This document shows positions 1-10,700 of a DNA stretch of 16,367 nt, piece by piece (position 1 is the first letter of the stretch; every line of letters begins with the position of its first letter). The position numbers and the translations under genes are program-made. The DNA comes from an uncultured Clostridia bacterium (lineage in GTDB: Bacteria > Bacillota > Clostridia > RUG12999), in NCBI GenBank assembly GCA_949739095.1, contig CATIYX010000200.1, forward strand, positions 1 to 16,367. Direction: 5' to 3'. The notes beneath the pieces are model-generated. The model ran no database searches. It was given only the letters and a program-made list of their open reading frames with translations, and was not told where the DNA came from.

Positions 1-14
1 ATAACGACGGTTTA

Positions 15-20
15 AAGGAG
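15..20 (+). promoter_or_regulatory. Shine-Dalgarno site selecting a TTG start
   Basis: AAGGAG at 15-20 lies 8 nt before an in-frame TTG at 29, which is ideal spacing. The upstream GTG at 20 overlaps the last base of this site and has no good site of its own, so TTG is the better supported start. The promoter for the operon must lie left of the window. Confidence 0.7.
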
Positions 21-28
21 TGAGAAAC

Positions 29-3000
29 TTGAAAAAATGTTGGAATTTATTATTGGCACTCAGTATGCTGCTGACTATGTGTGCATGGTCGCTGCCGGTA
101 AGTGCGGAAGAACCGGTGCCGGGCACAAACCTCTTGAAAGGCGGCTACAGTTGGGTGTGGAACTCTAGTTGGGGGAACACCACAGGAGTAGTGATAGACG
201 GAGATCTCACAACATCAACGAGAGTAAACAGAACATCCGGCAATTCTTATATTGCTGCTGCAATACCGACCGCATTGGGGATACAAAAATTTAATAAAAT
301 CCGTCTCTTTTTTCATAAACCAGAAGGCTTTTCGCCAGCTACTTATGCTATAACGACTTATACAAGTGCAGGAGATGCTGACCCTGGTGAAAGCTGTGAC
401 TATAGTGTGAAATTTGGAAGCGGAAACTTTTTAGCGAAGGCGGCAGGAAAGTTAGAGGGAACTCAAGAAAACATTATTAGTTATGAATATGACCAAGATG
501 GGGTTCTTCCGCAACAAATGGCATATGAATTTACCACACCGATAGAAGGCAGGATTTTTTATTTCACCTATGCTTATGCGGCGGCAGGTGCACCGAATGC
601 GGTAACTACTAACACAACATTTGGTCTTTATGAAATGGAAGCATACTATGTTACACCGGCGGATGTGAAATGGGATAGCGAAGAAACCGCCAAAACCGTT
701 CTAAAACCGGTAGCAGGTGAAACGAGTGAAATGGATGTTGCTTATAGTGTCTATGACCAGCTTGGTGACAAATTGGGAGACAATCTGCAAGCAGCATTTC
801 CGGGCACGCTGGAGCTGAAAGAAAGCTATGCAGGCGTGACACTGGAGGACGGAAAACTCAAAGTGACGTCAGACTGTACGACAGATACAATTGAGCTTCT
901 CTACATAGCGAAGGACAGCGATAACAATACGGTGCTGGAAAAAACTTTGAGCGTTGGGGTTGTGGATGAGATATCGGCAACCATCGCATATTTGGAGGGA
1001 CAGATTCCTGCAGAGACACAGACAAATCTGACACTGCCGACAAGTTATATGGTGGAGGGTAACACAGTCTCTATTTCGTGGCAGTCCAGCAATACAAGCT
1101 ATATTGCAGCAGATGGAACCGTGACGCGTCCTTCCTATGAAACCGGAGATCAGACAGTGACACTCACCGCCAGCATTACGCCTTCCGATGGTAGTACGGC
1201 ACAAACAAAAAACTTCACCGTGAAGGTTATCAGAGCGGAGAGCGCAGCAAAAGTAACGCTGGATGCAGCCAAAACCGCGCTGAAATGGGACGTTCTGTCA
1301 AACGAGACGACAAAAACTGTGACCCGAGATTTAACATTGCCTGTAGCGGTGGATGGGAAATTGAACATTGGCGGAATCGACTACGCGGGCGTGAATATTT
1401 CCTGGAAAAGCAGCGATGAAACGACGATTTCTACTACGGGCGCTGTGACGAGAAAAGTCGGCGGCGGACGGAGCACTCTTACTGCAACGCTTTCTATTGC
1501 AAACGGAAGTGAAGAACCTCTGACAGATACCGTAACATTTTCTGATATTGTTGTACTTGCGAAGGGGACGGAGCATAACATCATGTACGGCGGTTATAGC
1601 TGGGGCGCATGGGGAAATTGGAATGGTGCGCTGGACGGTTGCATAGCAACAAGCAGTGGTATTGGTAAACACTCTGCACAGACCAATCCTGATTATCCGG
1701 TTGCTTTTGTAACCGGCGGCGACCATGCTGCGAAAAAATATAATAAATTGGTTCTCTATTTCTCAAAGGATAAAAGCGCTGCAGACGGCAGTTTTAATAT
1801 AGACGATTTCAGGTTGGATGCTTATACCGCAGGACTCAGCAATGACCCTGGGAAGGGCGCCAGTGTGAAACCGGCTATTAGCAATCCGGAAGGAGAGGTT
1901 AATCTTCTTTCCTATGAACAAGGAAAAGCATTGCTGGAGGAAGCAGAGAACAATGAAAACTACAGGGTTGTCGTGAATCTTGATGCGCCGCAGCAAAGCA
2001 AATATTTTGTCTTTGGTTGGAGAAACGCTAACAATCTACCCGCCGGCGGACTTTCCGAATTTGAAGCATTCTATGCCAAACCGGCAAGTGTGAGTTGGGA
2101 CAATCCGAATAGCATTTCCATGGTCGTGCCGAGGGCAGGAAGCGCACCAAGCAGTTATGACCTTCCGGCGTATACCGTTTATGATGAGCTGGATGATGAA
2201 GTGACGACAGGATTCACCGCTACATGGGCTCTGACAGAAAACTATACAGGTGTGACGCTGGCAGACAATAAAATTACGCTAAGCAGTGATTGTACCGTAA
2301 ACGAAATTTTGCTTACCTATACATCAAAAGATAATGCAGACAATACAACCTGTCTGACGCAGCAATTGACAATTCCGCTGGCAGCTGCATCGAATGACTA
2401 TGTTGATGTGACAGCGGCGGCAGACTATCTGCAGAACTTAATCCCGGAGACCACCACGGAAGACATTACGTTGCCGACAAGCTACACAGGAACAAACCCT
2501 GTAAGCATTTCCTGGGCAACGGATAATGCAAACTATATTGCAGCTGATGGAAAAGTAACGCGACCAAGCGGTGCCACAGGCGATGTGACGGTGAAGTTAA
2601 CTGCCACCATTACATGCGGCACAGAGACCATCACCCGCGAATATCCGGTTCAGGTTGAAGCGGAGGAAGCGACCGCAGCAGATGATTTACTGAAAGAAGC
2701 AGCCGAGGCGCTGATCTGGGACGTGATTTCCGATCAGAATCAAACAGCAATTGGAAAAGCATTGTTGCTGCCGAGGGCACAAAATGGAACACTGACACTA
2801 GGCGAAAAAAGCTATTCGGGTGTGAATATTTCCTGGAACAGCAGTAATCCCGAGGTGCTGTCAAATAAGGGAAATGTTACGCGGCAGGCGGAAGCAACAG
2901 CGCTAACGCTGACTGCTACGCTTTCCGCAACAAGCGGCGGACAGCAATTGACGCTGGATGTGCCTTTTGATATTACGGTTGCCGCAGCGGGAACTGCTGT

Positions 3001-5002
3001 GAATACGAAAAATATCATGGCAGGCGGCTATGGCTGGGTGACGGGCGGCTGGGGCACTGCATCCAACGCGGTCGATGGCAAAAGAAACACGGCATGGTCA
3101 CTCGGTGAGCACTCACAAACAAGCATTGCAGCAGGACTGAAGACAGCAAGCGGAGAGATTGAAAAATATAATAAAGTGAATATCTATTTCTACTTGACCA
3201 ATCATTTGTTGAGCTATGATGTGACGGGTTATACACAGACCTCAAGCGATCCTGGAAAGGGAGCCAGCGCAGCGTTTGCCGGCGGCAGCGGCGGTGTGGC
3301 TGTTATCTCTTATGACGCGGAGAATCCGGCTACCATATGGGATGAAGATGGCAAGGTATCTGTAAGTTTTAAAGAAGCAAAACAAAGTCGGTATTTCGGC
3401 GTTACGCTTGCCAATAGTGCAAAAGATGAAAAAAACAGCAACAATACAGGTATCTATGAATTGGAAGCTTATTATCTCACACCAAATGAAGTGCGTTGGA
3501 ACGATGAAACCCAGAAGGTATATAAACCGCGCAGCGAGGGTGAAATAACAAGCTTTGACCTGCCGGAGTACACTGTCTATGATGAATTCGGCGATAAGAT
3601 GGTGGATGAAAGTTTCACAGGAGAATGGTCATTGGCGGAAACCTATACAGGCGTGACCTTTGCAGATGGCAAAATCAGTCTCACTTCTGCCTGCAATACA
3701 GACGGAATCGACCTGATATATACCTCAAAGGACGCTGACAAGACATGGCTGCAACAAACGCTGACGATTCCGGTCGGTGTGGTGAATAATGATTACTACA
3801 CCATGATGGCTGTTGCGGATTATCTGGATACACAGATTCTGCCGCAGGCTACGGGTAATTTGAATATGTTGACAAGCAAGGACGGCGTTTCTGTTGTATG
3901 GACTTCTGATGATGAGGAATGTATTGCGACGGATGGAACCGTGACGCGTCCGGCATATGGTACAGAGGACAAGAATGTGACATTGACCGCTGAACTGTCG
4001 ATTGGGGAATTCAAATTCACGAAAACCTACACGGTAAAAGTGATACAGAATGCTACGGATGAGCAAATCGCGCTCATGGACGCAAACCGCATTGATTTGG
4101 GTGTAAAGGGTATCGTATCCTCCGATATTGAGTTGCCGACGACCGGATATTATGGCAGCACCATCACATGGTCGAGCGACAAATCAAATGTGATTTCAGC
4201 GGAAGGCAAATATACGCTGACGCAGGGAACCGGAAACAGCACGCCTGTGAAGCTGACGGCAACGGTAACATTTGACGGAAAAATAGTGAAAAAAGATTTC
4301 ACAGTCTATGCAAAAACAACCTCCACCGGCGGCAGTATTGGCGGTGGTGGAGGTGTCGGCGGCGGACGCGGCAGCAGCGGCAGCAAAACCATAGCAGGAA
4401 ACACCGCAGTGAATATACCACCGGCACCGCTCACCAATGACCAACTGGAACAGGGACTATTTGCAGATGTTCCGTCCGGTCACTGGGCAAAATCCTATAT
4501 TGAAGAATTGGCGGGCAGAAAGATTATCAACGGTATAGACAGCAGCCACTATGAACCGGAACGGGAAATTACCCGCGAAGAATTCCTCAAGTTGGTTATC
4601 ATGGCGTTTGGATTCACCTTAAAACCTGATAATATTGCGTTTACTGATGTAGTAAGCGGTGAATGGTATGCGGACTATGTGGCAACAGCATATAAAGAAG
4701 GACTTATCAACGGAATGACAGAGACGGAGTTCGGCATTGGTCGCAGTATCACCAGACAGGACGCAATTGTAATTCTGGAACGCGTGCTTACAAAACGCGG
4801 CACAGAATATACCGGCGTAGGCAAAGAGTATACAGACGTGGGCGATATTGCGGACTATGCGGCAAGAGCAGTGGAGAATTTGACCATTATCGGTATCGTA
4901 GAAGGTAATGAAGAAGGAAACTTCCTGCCGCAAAATCACACAACACGGGCGGACGCTGCTAAAATCATCTATGCAGCCATGAAGCAAGGGGGACTGTGGT
5001 AA
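29..5002 (+). CDS. Exported SLH-anchored surface protein with three large repeats
   Basis: From the TTG start the protein has about 1657 residues. It opens with a signal peptide (Lys-Lys, a hydrophobic stretch, then PVSA before EE near residue 27). Three long repeats begin near residues 34, 517 and 995, each marked by an N-(L/I)-(L/M)-x-GGY-(S/G)-W motif. Each repeat has a discoidin-like beta-rich region, a segment with 'VYDxxxD', and two Ig-like modules with the 'SWxSxNxxYIAADGxVTRP' pattern, which resembles atrophied bacterial Ig domains. A Gly-rich linker near 1434 leads to three SLH domains near 1478, 1538 and 1601, carrying TREE, TRQD and TRAD in place of the canonical TRAE. SLH domains are known to bind pyruvylated secondary wall polymer, so a surface location is well supported. 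Glycan binding or scaffolding is inferred from the modules and the lyase genes downstream. No catalytic domain was recognised. The stop overlaps the next gene. Confidence 0.9.
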   Translation: MKKCWNLLLALSMLLTMCAWSLPVSAEEPVPGTNLLKGGYSWVWNSSWGNTTGVVIDGDLTTSTRVNRTSGNSYIAAAIPTALGIQKFNKIRLFFHKPEGFSPATYAITTYTSAGDADPGESCDYSVKFGSGNFLAKAAGKLEGTQENIISYEYDQDGVLPQQMAYEFTTPIEGRIFYFTYAYAAAGAPNAVTTNTTFGLYEMEAYYVTPADVKWDSEETAKTVLKPVAGETSEMDVAYSVYDQLGDKLGDNLQAAFPGTLELKESYAGVTLEDGKLKVTSDCTTDTIELLYIAKDSDNNTVLEKTLSVGVVDEISATIAYLEGQIPAETQTNLTLPTSYMVEGNTVSISWQSSNTSYIAADGTVTRPSYETGDQTVTLTASITPSDGSTAQTKNFTVKVIRAESAAKVTLDAAKTALKWDVLSNETTKTVTRDLTLPVAVDGKLNIGGIDYAGVNISWKSSDETTISTTGAVTRKVGGGRSTLTATLSIANGSEEPLTDTVTFSDIVVLAKGTEHNIMYGGYSWGAWGNWNGALDGCIATSSGIGKHSAQTNPDYPVAFVTGGDHAAKKYNKLVLYFSKDKSAADGSFNIDDFRLDAYTAGLSNDPGKGASVKPAISNPEGEVNLLSYEQGKALLEEAENNENYRVVVNLDAPQQSKYFVFGWRNANNLPAGGLSEFEAFYAKPASVSWDNPNSISMVVPRAGSAPSSYDLPAYTVYDELDDEVTTGFTATWALTENYTGVTLADNKITLSSDCTVNEILLTYTSKDNADNTTCLTQQLTIPLAAASNDYVDVTAAADYLQNLIPETTTEDITLPTSYTGTNPVSISWATDNANYIAADGKVTRPSGATGDVTVKLTATITCGTETITREYPVQVEAEEATAADDLLKEAAEALIWDVISDQNQTAIGKALLLPRAQNGTLTLGEKSYSGVNISWNSSNPEVLSNKGNVTRQAEATALTLTATLSATSGGQQLTLDVPFDITVAAAGTAVNTKNIMAGGYGWVTGGWGTASNAVDGKRNTAWSLGEHSQTSIAAGLKTASGEIEKYNKVNIYFYLTNHLLSYDVTGYTQTSSDPGKGASAAFAGGSGGVAVISYDAENPATIWDEDGKVSVSFKEAKQSRYFGVTLANSAKDEKNSNNTGIYELEAYYLTPNEVRWNDETQKVYKPRSEGEITSFDLPEYTVYDEFGDKMVDESFTGEWSLAETYTGVTFADGKISLTSACNTDGIDLIYTSKDADKTWLQQTLTIPVGVVNNDYYTMMAVADYLDTQILPQATGNLNMLTSKDGVSVVWTSDDEECIATDGTVTRPAYGTEDKNVTLTAELSIGEFKFTKTYTVKVIQNATDEQIALMDANRIDLGVKGIVSSDIELPTTGYYGSTITWSSDKSNVISAEGKYTLTQGTGNSTPVKLTATVTFDGKIVKKDFTVYAKTTSTGGSIGGGGGVGGGRGSSGSKTIAGNTAVNIPPAPLTNDQLEQGLFADVPSGHWAKSYIEELAGRKIINGIDSSHYEPEREITREEFLKLVIMAFGFTLKPDNIAFTDVVSGEWYADYVATAYKEGLINGMTETEFGIGRSITRQDAIVILERVLTKRGTEYTGVGKEYTDVGDIADYAARAVENLTIIGIVEGNEEGNFLPQNHTTRADAAKIIYAAMKQGGLW
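128..4327 (+). repeat. Three in-frame ~1.4 kb tandem coding repeats
   Basis: Repeat units start at 128, 1577 and 3011, so the first two are 1449 and 1434 bp long. The third runs to the Gly-rich linker near 4328. The protein order is the same in each unit: GGY-W module, 'VYD' segment, two Ig-like modules. DNA identity is low overall but short patches are conserved, for example GATGGAACCGTGACGCGTCC in units one and three, and GTGAATATTTCCTGGA in units one and two. The divergence suggests old internal duplication. Confidence 0.85.
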
Positions 5003-5004
5003 TG
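4986..5004 (+). promoter_or_regulatory. Translational coupling junction (SD plus TAATG)
   Basis: The stop TAA of the first gene (5000-5002) shares its last A with the ATG of the second (5002-5004). AAGGGGGA at 4986-4993 precedes this ATG by 8 nt. The GTG at 4996 is only 2 nt from the same site and is a poor alternative. This arrangement points to one transcript and coupled translation of the two SLH proteins. Confidence 0.75.
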
Positions 5005-7665
5005 AGAAAAAAATTAATTTGCTTACTATTAGTGTTTATGTTCCTGTGCGCAGCCGGTTTTCCGGCTGGCGCAGCAGGTTTTACTGACACAAATGGGACC
5101 CGATATGAAACGGCAGCAAATGTACTTTCCGCGCTGGGTTTTATATCGGGACAGGGAGATGGGGCGTTTGATGTGAACAGCCCAATGACGCGGGCGGAGT
5201 TTGCTTCTGTGATAGCGAGAATGTCCAAAAGTTGGGGACTGAATATCGGTAGTGACGCCACTTATTTTTATGATGTGCGCGAAGGTTATTGGGCAAAAAA
5301 TGCAATCGACAGCGTGACAAACGCGGGGTTGATGGCAGGAGAAAACAACTTTTTTCGCCCGGATGAACCAATCACAACAGAAGAAGCGGCATGTGCACTC
5401 GTGATTTTTCTGGGCTATGATTACCTTGCACAGAAGCAGTCCTATACGCTTGCGGCTGTTCAGATTGGTTTGCTGCGTTCCGTTCAGAGTACGAATCAAA
5501 TCACGCGCGGGGAACTGCTTATCATGTTGTATAATGCGCTGGATATTGACCTGCTTTCTGTAACAAGAATTGTACAGAGCGCAAACGGTGTGCTGACAAC
5601 ACAAAAAGAAGCGGTGAAGAACGCAACGATTTTAACGGAATATTTTGATATCTATAAAAGCCGCGGACAGGTGACGGCTGTCGGCAATTTGGATATGGTG
5701 ACCTATACCAATAACGAGACAAACATTGTCCGCATTGATAATGAAGAATATGAACTGGCGGAGGGGATGTCCGCGGATACCGGTGTGCTGGGATGTATCG
5801 TAGATTTCTACTACCGTGCAGCGGCGGACGACGACATACCGGTGCTGATGTATTACAATGTGCGCAAGGAAAATGAAATCATTGAAGTATCTGCTGGAAA
5901 TGTAGCAGCAGGCAATACAACAACGAGCTTCACCTATTTTGATGAGAACGGACGCAGACAGACACAAAAGCTGTCCGCCGGCGCGCGGTTTATTCTCAAT
6001 GGCTATTTCATTCCCGATTCCGCAAAAAAAGACGGTTTGTTTGACATTGCTGCCGGTTCCGTACGGATTGTCATTCCGTCGGATGACAGCGCTGAATTGG
6101 TATGGATTCAAAGTTATGCATACCATCTCGTGAAAGCGGCAGGAAATGACGGAATCTATCTCAAGGACGGCGGCTATATTGATTTGGATGATACAAATGG
6201 AGACATAGAAGCATTTTTCTATATGGCAAACGGTACGCCGACAACGCTGAACAAAATCGTTTCGGACAGCGCCGTTGCGCTGGCAGAGACCCAGGCGGCG
6301 GACGGAAAAACCTACCGTAGCATTTATGTTCTGAAAAGCGTCACAGGAAAAGTGGAAGAGATTGGCGGCGATACCGACAGGGAAAAAATTATGCTGGACG
6401 GTGTGCAATATGACGCGGCGGATGGCGTTATGAACTGGGGACTGCGTTTGGGACTCAGCTATAAGTTCTTCATTGGTATGGACGGCGAAATCTGCCTGTT
6501 TCAGGAGGCGAAGTCCGGCAGTCTGCGCTACGGATACTTAATTGAAGTTGGAACAAGCGGCGGCATTAACACAGCGCTGCAAATGAAAATCCTGAACGAA
6601 GGCGGCGCAGTTTCACTTTTGGAGGTTGCAAACACGTTTTATATCAACGATATTGCGGTGAAAGAGGGCGGCGTCGGTAGTGCACAGGCATATAATCAAT
6701 ATTTATATGATGCGGCGCAAGGCAAGGCAATTCGTCAGGTTGTAGCATATATGCTTAACGAACAGAATGAGGTTGCCCGCATCTATACAGCGTTAGACAA
6801 TGAAGATGCAGTTCTTTCTCTCGATGTACCCAGAGCAACACGGCGACTCAAAGCAAGTTCCATCTTTAATTTCGGTGGTGAGTTAGCGCCCAAAAGGGAT
6901 GGCATCATGTTTGTTGTACCCAGCGATACGAATGCAGATGAAACAGATTATGCCGTTTGGCCGCTTACTGCTTTCACAAACGATGCCAGCTATAGTGTAG
7001 AGGGCTATAATGTGGATGATTTACGTGAAGCGGATGTCATTGTGGTGACGGTTGCCAATACAGACGTCACGAACTTTATTGCTAACGGCTATACTTGTGT
7101 ATTTGACAAAAAGAGCCGCGTAGTATTGGAGGATGGTACAGAAACATGGGCAATCACCTACTGGCAGCAGAATCAAAAACGGACAATGACCATTTTGCCC
7201 AGAGACGGCAAATCTACCTATCAGAAAACAATGGAAGCGGCAAGAGATATCAAACGCGGCGATTGTTTCAAGATGGAACTCACAAGCGACAGCACACAGA
7301 TTAAAAACATAGAAATTGAGTTTAGTAATGCGCAGCGAACGACAATGACAAGCAACTATAATGACGCACGTCTGCTGTACTACGGACAGATGACGGCGAT
7401 AGGACCGTTGTCTTTTGTAGCGACAGCTTACAGTGAAAATGCAGAGGATAACTATTTGGGAAAAATAAGCTGGTTGTTTAAAAATGCAGCGCGTGTGAGC
7501 ACCTATCTCTATACAGGCGATGATGAAGAAATTCAGTATTGTCCCAACGGATTGGCAGATGTCAAAGTCGGCGACTGGATTTTGTATCAGGCATATTGTG
7601 GCGGTGGTCGTACAATGGTGATTTATCGCGATGATGACAGGCTTCCCAGCGGCGCGCTGAAATAA
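5002..7665 (+). CDS. Exported S-layer homology (SLH) domain protein
   Basis: The protein has 887 residues from the ATG chosen by SD spacing. A signal peptide (RKK, hydrophobic core, AGA-AG cleavage region near residue 25) is followed directly by SLH domains: the first near 27-75 with a canonical MTRAEF, the second near 88-140 with a degenerate TTEE, and a weak third near 150-185 with TRGE. The remaining ~700 residues are beta-rich and contain recurring 'G-x-V-x-x-(I/V)' and 'I-D-(N/G)-x-x-Y' patterns, seen for example at 'GQVTAVG', 'GKVEEIGG' and 'YGYLIEVG'. This resembles the large SLH surface proteins common in Clostridia and Paenibacillus, whose ectodomain function is unknown. No enzyme motif was recognised. 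It is co-translated with the preceding SLH protein and lies 44 bp before the lyase gene, which suggests a joint role at the cell surface. Confidence 0.88.
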   Translation: MRKKLICLLLVFMFLCAAGFPAGAAGFTDTNGTRYETAANVLSALGFISGQGDGAFDVNSPMTRAEFASVIARMSKSWGLNIGSDATYFYDVREGYWAKNAIDSVTNAGLMAGENNFFRPDEPITTEEAACALVIFLGYDYLAQKQSYTLAAVQIGLLRSVQSTNQITRGELLIMLYNALDIDLLSVTRIVQSANGVLTTQKEAVKNATILTEYFDIYKSRGQVTAVGNLDMVTYTNNETNIVRIDNEEYELAEGMSADTGVLGCIVDFYYRAAADDDIPVLMYYNVRKENEIIEVSAGNVAAGNTTTSFTYFDENGRRQTQKLSAGARFILNGYFIPDSAKKDGLFDIAAGSVRIVIPSDDSAELVWIQSYAYHLVKAAGNDGIYLKDGGYIDLDDTNGDIEAFFYMANGTPTTLNKIVSDSAVALAETQAADGKTYRSIYVLKSVTGKVEEIGGDTDREKIMLDGVQYDAADGVMNWGLRLGLSYKFFIGMDGEICLFQEAKSGSLRYGYLIEVGTSGGINTALQMKILNEGGAVSLLEVANTFYINDIAVKEGGVGSAQAYNQYLYDAAQGKAIRQVVAYMLNEQNEVARIYTALDNEDAVLSLDVPRATRRLKASSIFNFGGELAPKRDGIMFVVPSDTNADETDYAVWPLTAFTNDASYSVEGYNVDDLREADVIVVTVANTDVTNFIANGYTCVFDKKSRVVLEDGTETWAITYWQQNQKRTMTILPRDGKSTYQKTMEAARDIKRGDCFKMELTSDSTQIKNIEIEFSNAQRTTMTSNYNDARLLYYGQMTAIGPLSFVATAYSENAEDNYLGKISWLFKNAARVSTYLYTGDDEEIQYCPNGLADVKVGDWILYQAYCGGGRTMVIYRDDDRLPSGALK

Positions 7666-7709
7666 GGCGCGGAAGTAGTATGGGAAAACCGGAAAGGTTA
7701 GGGTATGGT

Positions 7710-10700
7710 ATGAGAAAAAAGAGTAGAATCAAAAGGCAAATCCTTTTATGGACAGCAGCGGCAATGCTGTTGCAGCCCATGATGTTTCAAATCCCTGCCG
7801 CTGCAAGTGAAGCTGTCATAAGTGAATTTAGCGATAATTTTGAAGAGTACACAAAAGACGGCAGAATGCTTTATGCGAAAAAATGGGATAATGTGAAACA
7901 AGGTACGGACGCGGAAAACCGCGTGAGCGTAGAGCGAGACGGCGACAATGGATTTGCGGCATTTTATGTCAAGGGTGGCGTAGAAAACGGGCAGGTGTCT
8001 TATCCGAGCGTCTCTGTGAGAAAAAATAACATCAACAATCAAAATAGGTCGTTGGTCTATGAAGGCAGATTCTATACGTTCGACCAAAATGCGAAAATGA
8101 CATTTATATTTACAAACGGAAAAACTTCCGAGTTGCAGGAAATTTTCATGCTGCAAGGCAACGAGATTAGTATAAAGACAACAAACGGTCAGTTTCAGGT
8201 GGTCAGCCGCGATGCGGAGACAAAAAAATGGAACCGCATTGCATTGGTTTTGGACGGAGCGACCGGAACCTATCAAATCTATCTGAACGGACAGGCGGTC
8301 ACAGACAGCATTCCCATTTCGCTGAGCAAGCTGGATATTGGCGCACTGTCGCTGCAGATTTCAGTGAAAAATCCTACAGGTATTGCATATGCAGAGGGCA
8401 GAATTTATATGGACGATGTATATGTCTATGAAGCGGCGGTGCCGGTGGAAAGTACGGATAGTATCGTCAGCAATTATGCTGATATCAAGACCTATTTGAA
8501 CCGTCAGTTCACCGGTATTGCTGAGGATGGCAGGGCACATGGCGTGGTGTCATTTACCAGCGCGGTGAACATTGTGAATAATCCGTCAACAACCAACAAA
8601 AGCGCTGTGGTGAAACTGGGAGCAGATGGCGCCTATTTTCCACTGGAGCAGATAGCGACGGAGAATTTTAATGTCAAAATCATTTATCAGTCAGACCGTG
8701 ATGTAACGCTGTGTGCAAAAGACGGAAATGGTAAGACAGAGAACCTCATTACACTGCCTGCTCGTACAAGTTTTGGCAGCGCCAAAGTGGCATTTGATTT
8801 GGGAAAAGGTACTTGTGCGTTGCTGGTAAAGGACAGTAAAACACAAAGCGCACAGCTTTCGCTGAAAAATATTATGAGTCTCGGTTTCAGTAGCGAGGGT
8901 GCGAGTCTCACGCTGAACAAACTCTTTGCTTACAGCGGCGCGGAGGAATTGGATGATTCCTATTTTAAGGACTATGCCTATCAGAAAAAAGCCAGAGATA
9001 TTCTGGTGACGGAAACTTGGAAATCTAACTATGACATTTTGGAACAAGGCGTTTTAATGAGTGTTGATTTCTACCAGGTGTCAGTATTTGGCAACAAAAT
9101 TAGAATCAGCGGAGAGCCGCCGCGCGTGTTTGATGGAAAGCCCTATGTACCGGCGGAGAATACGGCGGTTTATTTGGGCGGCGAGGCGTTGGAGGCGACA
9201 GAAAATGTGCCGGTACGTATGATAGCAAACGGGAAAATCGTGGAAATCGGACAGGAAGAAATCCGCTATGAAAAGAACACCAACTATGTGACGGCACAGC
9301 GTATGGCGGACATCTTTGGACTTGAACTTGCGTGGGACGGCGAATATTTGCTGGGCTTTGGCAAAAAAACACTGTTTAACAGCGCAAAGGAACAAGACGA
9401 CCTGAAGAATGCGCTATACTACCAGCGTCCAACCGGTGAAGAAATTTTTGACCGGATTCAAAAGAATGGCAGTCTGCACCCGCGCGTTTATGTGGACGCG
9501 GAGCGTTTTGCTGAGGTGCGCGAAAATATAGAGAATGATCCAACCATGAAAGCATGGTATGACAAGATCATGATGGAGGCAGAAGGATATCTCGATACCT
9601 ATGCACTCTATTTTGAACGATCAGACGGTGTCCGGCTGCTGGCAGTATCCAATCTGATGGTGGCGCGTATGTCTGCGTTGGGACTCGCTTATCAAATGAC
9701 GGGCGACACCAAGTATGCAGAGGCGGCATGGCGGGATTTGGAAGCAGTGTCGAATTTTAGCGACTGGAATCCGTCGCACTATCTGGACGTTACCACCATG
9801 TCGCACGGCATTGCAATAGGTTATAGCTGGTTCTATGACTGGCTGAGCGAGGAGCAGAAAAACATCATTGTGGAAGGATTCATCCGTTGCGGTCTGAACA
9901 GCTACATAGAATCGTTGGATATGAGAGATTGGTGGACCTATGTGAATTCCAACTGGAATCCGTGGTGCCATGGCGGATTGATGACGGCAATTGTTGCTAT
10001 GAGTGACCGGCTGGGTGAGCGTGGCATGTATGCGCTGGATAGAGCGTTTCCCTATCTGGAGTATCTCTATCCGGAATTCGTACCGGACGGCGCTTGGGTA
10101 GAAGGTATTTCCTATCATGCGACAACGTTGAGCTATCTGTCACAGTGGTGCGCTACCATGGAAACTGCAACGGGCAAGGATTTCGGATATTGGGATTTGC
10201 CCGGTATGGAACTAACGCCCTACTATGGCGAAGCGCTCAGCGGCGCGGGCGGTGTGTATAACTACGGCGATAACACAGAAGTGGTGTCAAACTGTGCGGC
10301 ACAGGCGTGGTTTGCCTATAAATATCAGGACAACGGTCTTATGCAGATGCGCTACAGTAATATTCTGTCCCGTGGTCTTGCGACAAACTGGTATGATTTA
10401 TTAATGCTGCGTCCAGAAATGATGAATGGATCAAGTTCTATGAGCAACGATATGCTCTATCAGGATAAAAATATTGTTTCCCTGCGCACCAGCTGGACAG
10501 ATGCCTTAAATGGCTTCTTCGTAGGTGCGAAGGGCGGACAGAATGGTGAAAGCCATTTCCACTATGATTTGGGTGGCTTTGTCATGGACGTCGGCGGTGT
10601 ACGGTTTGCCTATGAACTGGGACGTGAAGGCTACGCATTAACGGCAAACGATACAGAAACCTATCAATATAAAAAGCGTGCCGAGGGGCATAACACCTAT

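Noticed and set aside
5632..6408. 258-codon - strand ORF inside the second SLH gene
   Set aside because: It is a shadow of a well-supported exported protein. Its product is Cys/His/Arg-rich without a domain.
7680..7709. Upstream ATG start for the exported lyase
   Set aside because: It would put ten extra residues before a normal signal peptide, and its GGAAG is too close. It cannot be fully excluded.
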